This document shows, one piece after another, positions 14,816 to 27,200 of a stretch of 39,325 bases of DNA; position 1 is the stretch's first letter, and the number at the start of each line of letters is the position of its first letter. This DNA is from an uncultured Mycoplasmatota bacterium. Lineage in GTDB: Bacteria > Bacillota_I > Bacilli_A > RF39 > UBA660. The notes under the pieces were generated by a model that did not search any database, was not told the origin of the DNA, and saw nothing but the letters and a program-made list of their open reading frames with translations. Where the stretch lies: contig CAMSCJ010000015.1 in assembly GCA_947056845.1 (NCBI GenBank), forward strand, positions 1 through 39,325, in the 5' to 3' direction. Both the position numbers and the translations under genes were made by a program.

Positions 14816-15532
14816 TTAATGAATATTAATCTTATTTCTTAATAAAGTTTCTAATTTTTTGCATCTATCAATATTCATATCAACAGTATTTTTTAATCTA
14901 TATGGCATATCTAATTTATTATATTTATCTTTTGCCATTGTATGATACGGAAGTAGTTCAACTTTTTCAATATTTTTTAGCGATTTAATAAATTCAGCTA
15001 ATTCATTTATATACGTTTCATTATCATTAATATCTGGAACAATAACTTGTCTTAACCACATCTTTTTATTTAATTTTTGACATTTTTTTAAAAATTTTAG
15101 TGATTCATTTATATTATTATTAGTGATTTGTTTATAACTATCATCAGCTAGTGCTTTAATATCAAATATAACTAGATCTACTAGATTTAAAATTTCGTCA
15201 TAGTTGCCATTACCAACACCAGCCGTATCTAAAGCAATATGAATATTTTCTTTTTTTAAAAGTTGGCAAACCTCAATTATAAATTCACTTTGTAATAGTG
15301 GCTCACCACCAGAAAAAGTTACTCCACCATTTTTTTGAAAATATGGCTTGTTTCGCATTATTTTATTAAATAATTCAACTGGGGTATAATTTAATTCTCC
15401 TAACTTAAACATTTCTGGATTGTGACAGAACAAACATCGCAGTTTGCATCCACTCATAAACACAACAGTACGTATCCCTGGGCCATCAACTAAACCCATT
15501 GACTCTATTTGTGCAACACTTCCCTTAGTCAT
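14816..15532 (-). CDS. pflA: pyruvate formate-lyase activating enzyme
   Basis: 238 residues, a radical-SAM enzyme that abstracts a hydrogen from the glycyl residue of PflB to make it active in anaerobiosis. The cluster motif C29-x3-C33-x2-C36 (SGCKLRCLFCHNPEM) is followed by GGVTFSGGEPLLQ, which binds S-adenosylmethionine. GLVDGPGIRTVVF near the N-terminus is typical of PflA. It lacks the extra ferredoxin domain of other glycyl-radical activases. Its start overlaps the pflB stop by one base (TAATG), so the two are translationally coupled. Confidence 0.96.
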   Translation of the reverse strand: MTKGSVAQIESMGLVDGPGIRTVVFMSGCKLRCLFCHNPEMFKLGELNYTPVELFNKIMRNKPYFQKNGGVTFSGGEPLLQSEFIIEVCQLLKKENIHIALDTAGVGNGNYDEILNLVDLVIFDIKALADDSYKQITNNNINESLKFLKKCQKLNKKMWLRQVIVPDINDNETYINELAEFIKSLKNIEKVELLPYHTMAKDKYNKLDMPYRLKNTVDMNIDRCKKLETLLRNKINIH

Positions 15533-17757
15533 TAGAATTTTTCGTGGAAAGTTCGCGAAATAACTTCTTCCTGTTGCTTTCTAGTTAGACGATTAAATCT
15601 AACAGAATAACCAGATACACGAATTGTTAGAAGTGGATACTTTTCAGGATTTTCCATAGCGTCTTCCAGCATTTCACGATTTAAAACATTCACATTTAAA
15701 TGATGTGCATTTTGAACAAAATATCCATCTAATAAATTAACTAAATTTTCTTTTTGCTCATCTAAGCTATGACCTAAAGCGTTTGGTATAATGGTGAATG
15801 TATTAGAAATTCCATCTTTACAGCAGTTTCTATAATCAAGTTTAGCTACAGAATTTAGGGAAGCTATTGCCCCACTACTATCTCTTCCATGCATTGGATT
15901 AGCACCTGGTGCAAAGGCAACACCTGCTTTTCTTCCATCTGGTGTGGACCCTGTTTTAGCTCCATATACTACGTTTGAAGTAATTGTTAAAACCGACATC
16001 GTTGGTTCGGCATCACGATAGGTTTTATGCTTTGCAAGTTCCGAATATATTTTTGATAATATCTCTTTAGCAATATTGTCAACCCTATCATCATCATTAC
16101 CATATTTTGGATAATCTCCCTCAATTTCAAAGTCAACAGCAATACCATCTTCATTACGAATAGGTTTTACCTTCGCATATTTAATAGCTGATAGGGAATC
16201 GGCAGCAACTGATAAACCGGCCACTCCATAAGCCATATAACGATGAACATCAGTATCGTGTAAAGCCATCTGGCTTGCTTCATACGCATATTTATCATGC
16301 ATATAGTGAATTATGTTCATTGCACTAGCATAAATTCTAGCCACACTCTCCAACATTCTAAAATATTCTTTTTTAACAGATTCATAATCAAGAACTTCAT
16401 CGGTATTTTTGCTAAAGCCACTAATTATTTGCCCGCCCTTAACTTCATCAATTCCACCGTTCAAAGAATATAAAAGAGATTTAGCTAAATTACAACGAGC
16501 TCCAAAGAATTGCATATCTTTGCCAATCCGCATAGCTGATACACAACAAGCAATAGCGTAATCATCGCCATAGATTGGGCGCATTAAATCATCATTTTCA
16601 TATTGAACAGCATCCGATTCAATTGAAGTTTGACTGCAGAATTTTTTGAAATTTTCAGTTAAATTCTGGCTCCATAAGACAGTCATATTTGGTTCTGGTG
16701 CAGGATCAAGATTTTTTAATGTATGAAGAATACGATATGAAGTTTTTGTAATTAATGGCACACCATTTTCGCCAACACCAGCAACCGCACACGTTACCCA
16801 AGTAGGGTCACCAGAAAATAATTCATCATAGTCTGGTGTTCTTAAATGGCGGACTAAACGCAATTTAATGATAAATTGGTCAATTAATTCTTGTACTTCA
16901 GCTTCAGTTATATTTCCTTCCGCCAAATCTTGTTCAAAATAAATATCAAGGAAAGTATCAACGCGGCCAATACCAGTAGCTGCCCCATTATTTTCTTTAA
17001 CGGCTGCTAAATAACCAAAATATAACCATTGAACTGCTTCCTTTGAATTTTGAGCAGGTCTCGAAATATCAAAGCCATACGTTGCTGCCATATCTTTAAT
17101 TTCTTTTAAAGCATTGTATTGCTTTGTTAGTTCTTCACGGCGGCGGATAATATCCTCACTCATGTCGCAAGTAATTGGGGCATCCCATTCTTGCTTTTTC
17201 TTTTCCATTAAATAATCAATACCATAAAGGGCAACTCTTCGGTAGTCGCCAATAATTCTACCGCGTCCATAAGCATCTGGTAACCCTGTTAATAACCCTG
17301 CATGTCTAGCTTTTCTAATCTCTTCTGTATAGGCATCAAATACCCCTTGATTGTGAGTCCTAATATAGGGGAAAATTTTTTCTATCTCAGGATTTAATTT
17401 AGTGTTATAGGCTTTTAGAGAACTATAAACCATCCGCGTTCCACCATATGGATTAACAATTCTTTTAAGTGGGGCATCAGTTTGAAGACCAACAATAACC
17501 TCATTTTCTTTATCAATATAGCCCGCATCATAAGCATTAACCCCTGCTACATGATTAACATCAATATCTAAAACACCTTTTTTTAGCTCCTCTTTTAAAA
17601 GTTCACTACATTTACTCCAAACCTTATCGGTTTTTTCAGTAGTTCCAACTAGGAAATTTTCATCACCTTCATAAAATTTATAATTATTTTGAATGAAGTC
17701 TCTAACATTTACCTCATTTTTCCATTTTTCACCTTTAAATTTATTTAATATTTCCAT
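15532..17757 (-). CDS. pflB: formate C-acetyltransferase (pyruvate formate-lyase)
   Basis: 741 residues, about the usual length. It converts pyruvate and CoA to acetyl-CoA and formate, the central fermentative reaction of anaerobic Bacilli. The catalytic Cys pair is in IACCVSAM, and the glycyl-radical loop RVSGYSVRF lies near the C-terminus, followed by [18 protein letters not shown]. Other landmarks: [30 protein letters not shown] and [34 protein letters not shown]. An extended -10 (TGTTATAAT, about 17785-17793) stands before the gene. An AAATATTT-centred near-palindrome next to it could bind a redox regulator, but I cannot name one. Confidence 0.98.
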   Translation of the reverse strand: MEILNKFKGEKWKNEVNVRDFIQNNYKFYEGDENFLVGTTEKTDKVWSKCSELLKEELKKGVLDIDVNHVAGVNAYDAGYIDKENEVIVGLQTDAPLKRIVNPYGGTRMVYSSLKAYNTKLNPEIEKIFPYIRTHNQGVFDAYTEEIRKARHAGLLTGLPDAYGRGRIIGDYRRVALYGIDYLMEKKKQEWDAPITCDMSEDIIRRREELTKQYNALKEIKDMAATYGFDISRPAQNSKEAVQWLYFGYLAAVKENNGAATGIGRVDTFLDIYFEQDLAEGNITEAEVQELIDQFIIKLRLVRHLRTPDYDELFSGDPTWVTCAVAGVGENGVPLITKTSYRILHTLKNLDPAPEPNMTVLWSQNLTENFKKFCSQTSIESDAVQYENDDLMRPIYGDDYAIACCVSAMRIGKDMQFFGARCNLAKSLLYSLNGGIDEVKGGQIISGFSKNTDEVLDYESVKKEYFRMLESVARIYASAMNIIHYMHDKYAYEASQMALHDTDVHRYMAYGVAGLSVAADSLSAIKYAKVKPIRNEDGIAVDFEIEGDYPKYGNDDDRVDNIAKEILSKIYSELAKHKTYRDAEPTMSVLTITSNVVYGAKTGSTPDGRKAGVAFAPGANPMHGRDSSGAIASLNSVAKLDYRNCCKDGISNTFTIIPNALGHSLDEQKENLVNLLDGYFVQNAHHLNVNVLNREMLEDAMENPEKYPLLTIRVSGYSVRFNRLTRKQQEEVISRTFHEKF

Positions 17758-17872
17758 AATTTATCCTCTTTTCCAGCATTTTTAATTATAACATAAATAT
17801 TTGTAATTTGGGCAAATAAATAAAATTATTTACATAAAAAATTATATTGTTTACATTAAAAAAGACATAATT

Positions 17873-19897
<2,025 letters not shown>

Positions 19898-21358
19898 TTA
19901 TTCACCAGAATATTTATCTTTATTAATTAATATTTTTTTATATTGTTTCATATTTTCTAAAGATATGTGTAAAATGTTTTTTATGGTTGTTGTAAATACA
20001 GCTTTTCTTCTTTCTGTTATTGGTAATAAATTGCCACGGCTATCATAAAAATATTTATTAATTATGTTAACATAATTTTCAAAATTAGCTTTCCCGATTT
20101 GATTGAAAATATAACTATTATCATTATTTATAAGTGATTCATTAATATACATGCCATAGTTTTTGTAAAATTGGTCAACAAGGAATAACCCTTCATCAAA
20201 ATTAACAATATGCTTTTGATGAGCACTATTAATAATATTAGTTTCGCTTTCCATTAGATTCTTAGTAATTTGGTAAGCTATCAAATCAATCGTTAATGCA
20301 CTAAACATTAAATATTTTTCTTTTCCAATAATAGAATTTTCTTGAACAACCGAATTATTATTATAATATTCGGAAGCAAATGCTAAACGACAAATTTCCC
20401 TAACAAACAAATAATCATTATTTTCAAAATCCATTGTTGGTGAAAATAGTAAAAAACGCATGTTATTATCATCTGAATAGTTATCAGAGGCCCAAATAAT
20501 TTCTGGTTCTTCAATCGTGATAATTTTATTAATAATATTATCATTTAGACGATTAATTTCTTTTTTGTTTTTTCTAAGAAGTTCTAAAAAATATTTTGAT
20601 ACCTTAGCATTTTTTTCATTATTTAAAACTTTTTCTCCTAAAAGAAAGTTATCAATAATTTTTTCTTTATTTAAATTGGAATTCCCTACTTCTTCTTTAT
20701 ATTCTCTATTATATTTATCAATTAAGTCAAAGATATAATTAAATTTGTCTCTATCAAAAGTTCTAATATTTACCTTTTTAATACCAAGTAGTTTTAGACA
20801 ACGTTCACGATCATTAAAAATTTCTTCCATCTCTTTGATAGACGTAGTACGGTCATGTAATTTTTTTTCATTACTGACCGAAAATGACATAAACAATCCA
20901 TCTAATAAATTACCATTATTATTATCTTCAAAGAAAAGATTGTAACAATTAAGTTTTGTGAAATCTACTTTTTTATGACTAGCAAGATAGTTTTGGTCAT
21001 ATTCTGATAACTCGTGCTGAATTTCTAAAATAAATTCATTGCGTAATTTTTGACCAAATTTATTAATTTTAGTTTCATAATTATTAATACCTTTTTTAAT
21101 ACTTTCGTATTTAGTTATAATCTTTTTATCCTCTAAAGATTTTAATTCTATAGAATGCATTTCGCAATACTTTTTTAGGTCACTCATTTTATTAAAAAAG
21201 ACAAAATTAGTTCGATAAATTCGATCATTTATAATATCACTGTATTTTTTACCAACAATATTTACCAATTCTTTAACTATATTATTTACTGTCTTACTTA
21301 TTTTAGTATAAGTCGGTTCCAAAATAAAATCAAATTCTTTTTCTATTAATTTCTCCAT
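19898..21358 (-). CDS. hypothetical protein, 486 aa
   Basis: I do not recognise this family. It is cytoplasmic (no signal peptide, no membrane segment), Asn/Lys/Ile-rich and mostly helical. A central region, FVREICRLAFASEYYNNNSV followed about 25 residues later by FSALTIDLIAYQITKNLM, is reminiscent of the helix pair of zinc metallopeptidases, but HExxH is absent, so a degenerate peptidase fold is only a guess. It lies between ligA (36 bp downstream) and a 51-residue membrane peptide, in a minus-strand run beginning with pcrA. The start is the ATG at 21356-21358. Repair-related function is not supported beyond location. Confidence 0.7.
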   Translation of the reverse strand: MEKLIEKEFDFILEPTYTKISKTVNNIVKELVNIVGKKYSDIINDRIYRTNFVFFNKMSDLKKYCEMHSIELKSLEDKKIITKYESIKKGINNYETKINKFGQKLRNEFILEIQHELSEYDQNYLASHKKVDFTKLNCYNLFFEDNNNGNLLDGLFMSFSVSNEKKLHDRTTSIKEMEEIFNDRERCLKLLGIKKVNIRTFDRDKFNYIFDLIDKYNREYKEEVGNSNLNKEKIIDNFLLGEKVLNNEKNAKVSKYFLELLRKNKKEINRLNDNIINKIITIEEPEIIWASDNYSDDNNMRFLLFSPTMDFENNDYLFVREICRLAFASEYYNNNSVVQENSIIGKEKYLMFSALTIDLIAYQITKNLMESETNIINSAHQKHIVNFDEGLFLVDQFYKNYGMYINESLINNDNSYIFNQIGKANFENYVNIINKYFYDSRGNLLPITERRKAVFTTTIKNILHISLENMKQYKKILINKDKYSGE

Positions 21359-21386
21359 CTAGCTACACCCTCTTACATTCTATATT

Positions 21387-21542
21387 TTATTTTTCCTTTT
21401 GTAAGGCTCTATAAACTGTTACAAAAACAAATATCCCTAATCCAAATAGCGCTAGCCATAGAATAGGATTACTTTGATGTCTTACCATAAATTCTTTTAC
21501 TGGTTCCATCCATTTCCCTAAAGTTTCAATTATATTTTTCAT
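21387..21542 (-). CDS. small single-span membrane protein, 51 aa
   Basis: An ORF from ATG (21540-21542) to TAA (21387-21389). The product is MKNIIETLGKWMEPVKEF, then a hydrophobic segment about residues 26-44 (PILWLALFGLGIFVFVTVY), then RALQKEK. A strong ribosome site AAGGAAGGTG stands seven to eight bases before the ATG. It starts five bases after the pcrA stop, so it is very likely co-transcribed. The amphipathic N-terminus plus one membrane span with a short basic tail resembles small regulatory membrane proteins. No family is recognised. Confidence 0.65.
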   Translation of the reverse strand: MKNIIETLGKWMEPVKEFMVRHQSNPILWLALFGLGIFVFVTVYRALQKEK

Positions 21543-21546
21543 TTAA

Positions 21547-23640
21547 TTACACCTTCCTTATGCTTTTATGTCCCTTAATCAACTTTTTTATTTCAGCGGG
21601 ATATGAAAAGGCAACTGTTATAATTTGCTTATCAACACCTACAATTATTCCTTCACCAAACTCTTCATGAACTATTTTATCACCAATCTTATATTCAATT
21701 GTGCTATCAATATTATCTGCTTTATTTAGTATTGTATGCGTTTCTTTTAAATCAATATTTTCAATTTTAATATACTCATCATCTATCTCATTTACAAATC
21801 TACTTGGCGGATTACAACTATCTAGACCATATAAAATTCTTCTTTTAGCATTAACTATCCATAAACGCTTTCTTGCTCTTGTAATAGCAACGTAACATAA
21901 TCGTCGTTCTTCTTCTAACCCCTCTTGAGAATCAAAAGAATTACTATGTGGGAAAATCCCCTCTTCTAAACCAATTATAAAGACATTATCGAACTCTAGT
22001 CCCTTAGCACTATGGATAGTCATAAGAGTTACTAAATCGTTAGTTTGTTTTTGCTCTTCTATATCAGTAACTAAACTAATTTCCATTAAAAAATCTTCTA
22101 ATGAAACTAGCCCATTCCTTTCTTCGAATGTTTTTGTAATTGACTTAAACTCTTCTAGATTTTCTAATCTGACATCTGCTTCAATGCTATTTTCGGCTAC
22201 TAAGGAAGCTTTTAATCCAGTTAATTCCAAAACCTTATCTACTAATTCTGTTAATGAGCACGTTTCTGAATATTGTCTTAAAATCTCAATTTGATTTTTA
22301 AAGGTTAATTCTTTGCCATTTTCAATTACTTCGTAAATCGATTTTTTTTCTATAGTGGCTTTTTCAACTAACTTATCAATGGTTTTAGCCCCAATACCTC
22401 TTCTTGGAACATTTATTATACGTGTCAAACTAACATCATCATATTGATTGTAGATGAGCTTTAGGTAAGCGGTTAAATCCTTAATTTCTTTACGATTATA
22501 GAAATTTAGACTTCCCACAACTTTATAGGGAATTGTTTCACGTAGAAGTGCATCTTCAATATTTCGCGATTGAGCATTAGTTCGGTATAAAATAGCTATA
22601 TCATCTCTTTTATTTCCTTGATCGATTAGTTTCTTGATTTCTTTGACAACATAATAGGCCTCATCTTTTTCATCCATCGCACGGTAATATTTAATTTTTT
22701 CACCAGTATCATTATCAGTCCACAATTTTTTTTCTTTGCGCTGTTTATTATTTTTTATAACTGAATTGGCTGCATTTAAAATGTTCTTAGTTGACCGATA
22801 GTTCTCTTCTAGAATAATTACTTTGGGATTTTCATAATCATTTTCAAAATTTAGGATATTTCGATAATTTGATCCTCTAAAACTATAAATGGATTGATCA
22901 TTATCTCCAACAACACAAATATTTTTATATTTGGCACTTATCATTTTAACTAGACTATATTGTGCTTCATTAGTATCCTGATATTCATCGATTAAAATAT
23001 ATTGAAATCTTTCTTGATATTCTTTTAAAACATCTGGTCTTTCTTTGAATAACTTAATAGGTAGCATTAATAAATCATCAAAATCCAATGAATTAGTAAC
23101 GAGAAGTTTATCCTGATATTTGTGGTAAATAGAAACCGCTATTTGTTCAAATTCAGCTGTGGCATACTTTTCATAGTCATTAGGTGTCATTAATTCATTT
23201 TTAGCCCCACTAATGCGATTACGAATCACTTTAGGATTATATCGACTAACATCATATCCCATTTCACGCATAATTTTTTTTACAATGGTTAAGGAATCAT
23301 CACTATCTAAAATAGTAAAATTTGATTTAAACTGCAATTTATCATAATGCTCCTTAATAACTAAAAGACCAAATGAGTGAAAGGTTGAAATCTGAATACG
23401 ATTGGCAATTGGTCCTAATAATGAAACGACACGACTTTTCATCTCCTTAGCAGCTTTATTGGTAAATGTTATTGCCAAAATTGATGATGGCAAAACATTT
23501 TTATTATTAATTAAATACGCTATTTTAGTTGTTAGGACTTTAGTTTTTCCACTACCAGCTCCAGCCAATACTAAAATTGGTCCATCGGTTGTTTGAACTG
23601 CTTCTTGTTGATTAGGATTTAATGTTTCTATGTCCACCAT
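21547..23640 (-). CDS. pcrA: ATP-dependent DNA helicase PcrA/UvrD
   Basis: About 697 residues, a superfamily 1A 3'-5' helicase for repair and plasmid replication. Motifs in order: LNPNQQEAV (Q motif), LAGAGSGKT (Walker A), ITFTNKAAKEM (Ia), ILIDEYQDTNEAQY (II), VVGDNDQSIYSFRG (III), LEENYRS (IV), LMTIHSAKGLEFDNVFIIGLEEGIFPH (V) and EERRLCYVAITRARKRL (VI). The C-terminal tail has the PcrA RNA-polymerase-interaction-like region (KIGDKIVHEEFGEGIIVGV). I chose ATG at 23638-23640 (MVDIETLN) with GGTGAAG as ribosome site; the frame runs 22 codons further upstream without a better site. Confidence 0.96.
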   Translation of the reverse strand: MVDIETLNPNQQEAVQTTDGPILVLAGAGSGKTKVLTTKIAYLINNKNVLPSSILAITFTNKAAKEMKSRVVSLLGPIANRIQISTFHSFGLLVIKEHYDKLQFKSNFTILDSDDSLTIVKKIMREMGYDVSRYNPKVIRNRISGAKNELMTPNDYEKYATAEFEQIAVSIYHKYQDKLLVTNSLDFDDLLMLPIKLFKERPDVLKEYQERFQYILIDEYQDTNEAQYSLVKMISAKYKNICVVGDNDQSIYSFRGSNYRNILNFENDYENPKVIILEENYRSTKNILNAANSVIKNNKQRKEKKLWTDNDTGEKIKYYRAMDEKDEAYYVVKEIKKLIDQGNKRDDIAILYRTNAQSRNIEDALLRETIPYKVVGSLNFYNRKEIKDLTAYLKLIYNQYDDVSLTRIINVPRRGIGAKTIDKLVEKATIEKKSIYEVIENGKELTFKNQIEILRQYSETCSLTELVDKVLELTGLKASLVAENSIEADVRLENLEEFKSITKTFEERNGLVSLEDFLMEISLVTDIEEQKQTNDLVTLMTIHSAKGLEFDNVFIIGLEEGIFPHSNSFDSQEGLEEERRLCYVAITRARKRLWIVNAKRRILYGLDSCNPPSRFVNEIDDEYIKIENIDLKETHTILNKADNIDSTIEYKIGDKIVHEEFGEGIIVGVDKQIITVAFSYPAEIKKLIKGHKSIRKV

Positions 23641-23699
23641 AAGCTTCACCATAATAATGATACCATAAAATTTAGAAAATTCATAGATAATAACACAAA

Positions 23700-23726
23700 A
23701 ATACATAAATATTTTATTTATGTATT
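23700..23726 (-). terminator. terminator of adhesin-sortase transcript
   Basis: Twelve-base stem AATACATAAATA/TATTTATGTATT around a three-base loop, followed on the minus strand by TTTTG. It overlaps the last codons of the sortase gene. Confidence 0.65.
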
Positions 23727-24281
23727 CAAAGCTTCTATAATTAAATAAGTAGCATTATTTAAACAAGTAATTAAAATTATTTTATTATTTTTCATATCTG
23801 GTAATTTAAAATCAATTGTTTTACTCATCTCGTAAATTTTGTTAATTTTATAAGTATATTTATGACCTTCATAATAGATGATAATTATATCATTTAATCT
23901 TAATTTATCTAAATTTCTAAAGTACGAATAAATAGAATTACCAGAATGTGCTGCCAATATTAATAAACTTTTTTCATGGTCAATTTTTATTGATTCACTT
24001 AAAATACTAATATTTTTATCAATTATATTTCTTGTATCATTTTTACCATATATTCCTTGTTTTATATTAATTTTGGGTATTTCTAAAACCATTAAAAATG
24101 GTGATGTCACTTTCTCTATTTCGTTCCCTAAATTTTCATATTGTTTAAAATATATTGTTAATTCTTCCTCCTCTATTTTTGATGTTTTTATTATTATAAA
24201 CAATTTATAATTAAAATATAGTAACCCAATAAGGATAAGTGTTAAGCTAAAAATTTTTACCTTTTTCTTTTTTTTGTTCAT
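23718..24281 (-). CDS. sortase-like transpeptidase
   Basis: 187 residues, short. A basic N-terminus MNKKKKKVK is followed by a signal anchor (about 10-31), then the sortase barrel: MVLEIPKINIKQGIYG, catalytic H112 in LAAHSGN, NLDKLRLNDIIIIYYEGHKYTYKI, and catalytic C173 in IILITCLNN. The protein ends 14 residues after the Cys without the Arg that completes the sortase active site. Either a non-standard residue replaces it, or the gene is truncated or degenerate. It overlaps the adhesin gene upstream by 35 bp, which fits a dedicated enzyme that anchors or polymerises that LPNTG protein. No separate ribosome site is obvious, so coupling is expected. Confidence 0.82.
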   Translation of the reverse strand: MNKKKKKVKIFSLTLILIGLLYFNYKLFIIIKTSKIEEEELTIYFKQYENLGNEIEKVTSPFLMVLEIPKINIKQGIYGKNDTRNIIDKNISILSESIKIDHEKSLLILAAHSGNSIYSYFRNLDKLRLNDIIIIYYEGHKYTYKINKIYEMSKTIDFKLPDMKNNKIILITCLNNATYLIIEALNT

Positions 24282-27200
24282 ATTTATATAGAATTAAGCC
24301 TACAATTATCATACTACCTGATATAATAATTGTATAATCATGTAATCCTGTATTAGGTAAATCAATTTTTTTATCATTTTCTATTACTATTTCGTTTTGT
24401 TTACTTAAATCAATCGAATATAATTTATCATTAAGTATATATTTATTATTAGTCTTAACTTCCTTAATTTTATAGGTTGTTTTAGGGATATTCTTTAATT
24501 CAATATAACCATTTTTATCGGTTTTAAATTTACCAATCAAATTATCACCATTATAGATTTCAAATGTAACATTTTTAATGGGTTCTTTAGTAATACTATC
24601 TATTTTTAAAATTTTTAAATTACTTTTTGCTAAATAATTTGTTAATGCCATCTCTTGATTATTAGTTTCTAACAAATTAAAGCAATGATAAGTATCATCC
24701 ATAATATAACCTTTTTTAGTCTTTGTTTCTATTAAGCAGTATTTACCTAAAATTAAGTTATCAAAAATTAAATTACCATCATCATTTGTTGCCCCAACTT
24801 TAACAATATCACCGCTTTTATAGTGTTTAACCATGTCAGATGTTATTATATCATCGTTAGCTATCAATGTAAATTCAATATTTTCTAAAGGTTTATAACT
24901 ATATTTTCCCGTTTTATAATTAAAAATCTCGCCTTTTTTATTAACAATAATTTTTCCTTGTTTTTTAGTATTATAAAATTCTACTTCTAAAGTATTTTGT
25001 TTTGAATCTATTAAAGTATCATTTAACTTAATAATTTTTGATTCTTTTTCCATTAAGTATCCTTCACTAGCAGATACCTCTTTTATTTCATAAGTACCAT
25101 ATGGCAAATTATTAATAACTAAATATCCTTCACTATCTATAACTAAATCTTTAGTTTCATTAATATAAATATAACGATTTTTTTCTAAGTTTTTTATTTG
25201 AAACTTAATATGTGAATTTTTAATTGGTAATTTTGAATCTTTATCTAATTTAATTAATTTTATATTACCTTTTTTTAAATAATTTGTGACTTCTAAATTT
25301 TCTATTTCATTATCTAATAAATTAAAACAATAATTATTATTATCTAAAATATAATTATCATTCGTTCTAGTCTCTTTAATACAATAAGATCCTAAAACAA
25401 GGTTATCGAATTTGATTTGTCCTTTTTTATTTGTGCTTTGTATATCTATAATATCACCTTTAGAATAAATAATTCCCAAGTCATAGGAGAGAATATCTTC
25501 ATTAGCATATAGTGAAAATTCTATATCTGATAAATCTGTAATTTCATAATTACCAGTTTTGAAATTAAATTTCTCGCCACTTTTTGTAATATTAATACTA
25601 CCTTTTTTCAATGTATTATAAAAATTTACCTCGACAAAATTATCTTCATTAACTGTTTTATCATTAACTTTAATAATTAATGGTTCTTTGTTTAATTCAT
25701 AAATAGGGCTAGTCGAAATTTCCTTAATTTCATACGTCCCATATAACAAGTTATCAACAATTAAATAGCCATCATCATTTATTTCTAGCGTATTGCTTCC
25801 ATCAATTGATATGTATTGATTGGTATCTAAATTTTTTATTTGAAATTTAATACGTGAATTTTTAATTGGTAAATTAAAATGTTTATCAAGCTTATTCAGT
25901 TTTAAATGACCCCTTTTTAAATAATTTATTTTCTCTACATAAACACCATAAAGAGTTTTTAAATCATAACAATTATAATTTTCATCAATTCTATAACCAC
26001 TTAATGTCTTAGTCTCAATAAAACAATAATCCCCCAAAATTAAATTTTCAAAATCTATTCTTCCTGTTTTATCAGTTTTTTTTATTGTAACAGTATCCCC
26101 TTTTTTATAATAGATTGTTCCCTCAGGAGCTACAATGTCTTCATTCGCTATAAGTTTAAACTCTACATTTTCTAGTTCTTTTAGATTATAATTAAGTGTT
26201 TTTTCATCAAATATCTCTCCATATTTTTGAATTGTTATACTTCCTTTTTCCAATTCATTTGTAATTAAAAGATTATATTCTGGTCTATTTAAATTTACTG
26301 TATAATTTTCATTATCATTAATATACCCATTTATTGCTTTTTCTTCCTTAACATAATAATCTCCATAAATCAAATTTTTAAACACCAATAAACCTTGATC
26401 ATCAGTTATACCCTTTTCTATTAACTGACCCTTTACATAATGAACCTGTCCATCACTAGTAGTAATATCTACTGTTGCATATAAACCAAACTCAACTCCA
26501 GAAAGATGTTTTTTAGAATCTTTATCAATCTTAGTAATAATTATATTACCTCTTTTTAAAGTATTATAAAAATTCAGTTCATAAATATTATTTTCGTTTA
26601 TTGTATTTTCATCAACTACAATCTTAACTTCATCTGGATTTAATTCATATTTAAAATTATTTTCTATCTCAATAATTTTATATTCACCATATGGTATTGG
26701 ATTTGTTATTAAGTAACCATCACTATTAATGGATAAATCTCTATTTCCATTTATATAAACATAATCATTTGTTTGCATATTAATTATGTTGAATTTAATA
26801 TTTTTATCTTTTATTGGTAAATTTGAATTTTTATCCAATTTATTTATTTTAATTTTAGCTCCAACAATATCAATAGAGAGGCTTGCCTCTATATCATTTA
26901 ATTTCCCTCCTGAAATCATTGACTGGGTATCAGCCTCATAATAATACATAGGCGTATCATCCCGATAAGTTTTTCTTTTTAATTTAATATCAATTTTACC
27001 AATAAAATTCTGTAAATTTTGGATTTTTAATTTATTGTTTTCAATTATCATATCTGACCAATTACTTTCGATAATTTCAAAGTTATTCAAATTATTATCT
27101 ACAAATTCTAAATAATTAGTAGGATCATAATTATAATTTTTATTAACGAAATTTGGTAAATTGTTGTGATTATTTATTAAACTTATGATTTCATTTTTCT

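Noticed and set aside
17758..17872. Rex- or FNR-type operator before pflB
   Set aside because: The AAATATTT-centred palindrome does not carry the TTGTGAA/TTCACAA arms of Rex nor the TTGAT arms of FNR.
24300..26900. Repeated AT-rich segments on the plus strand as mobile-element repeats
   Set aside because: They correspond to codon-level repetition of Cna-B domains in the adhesin.
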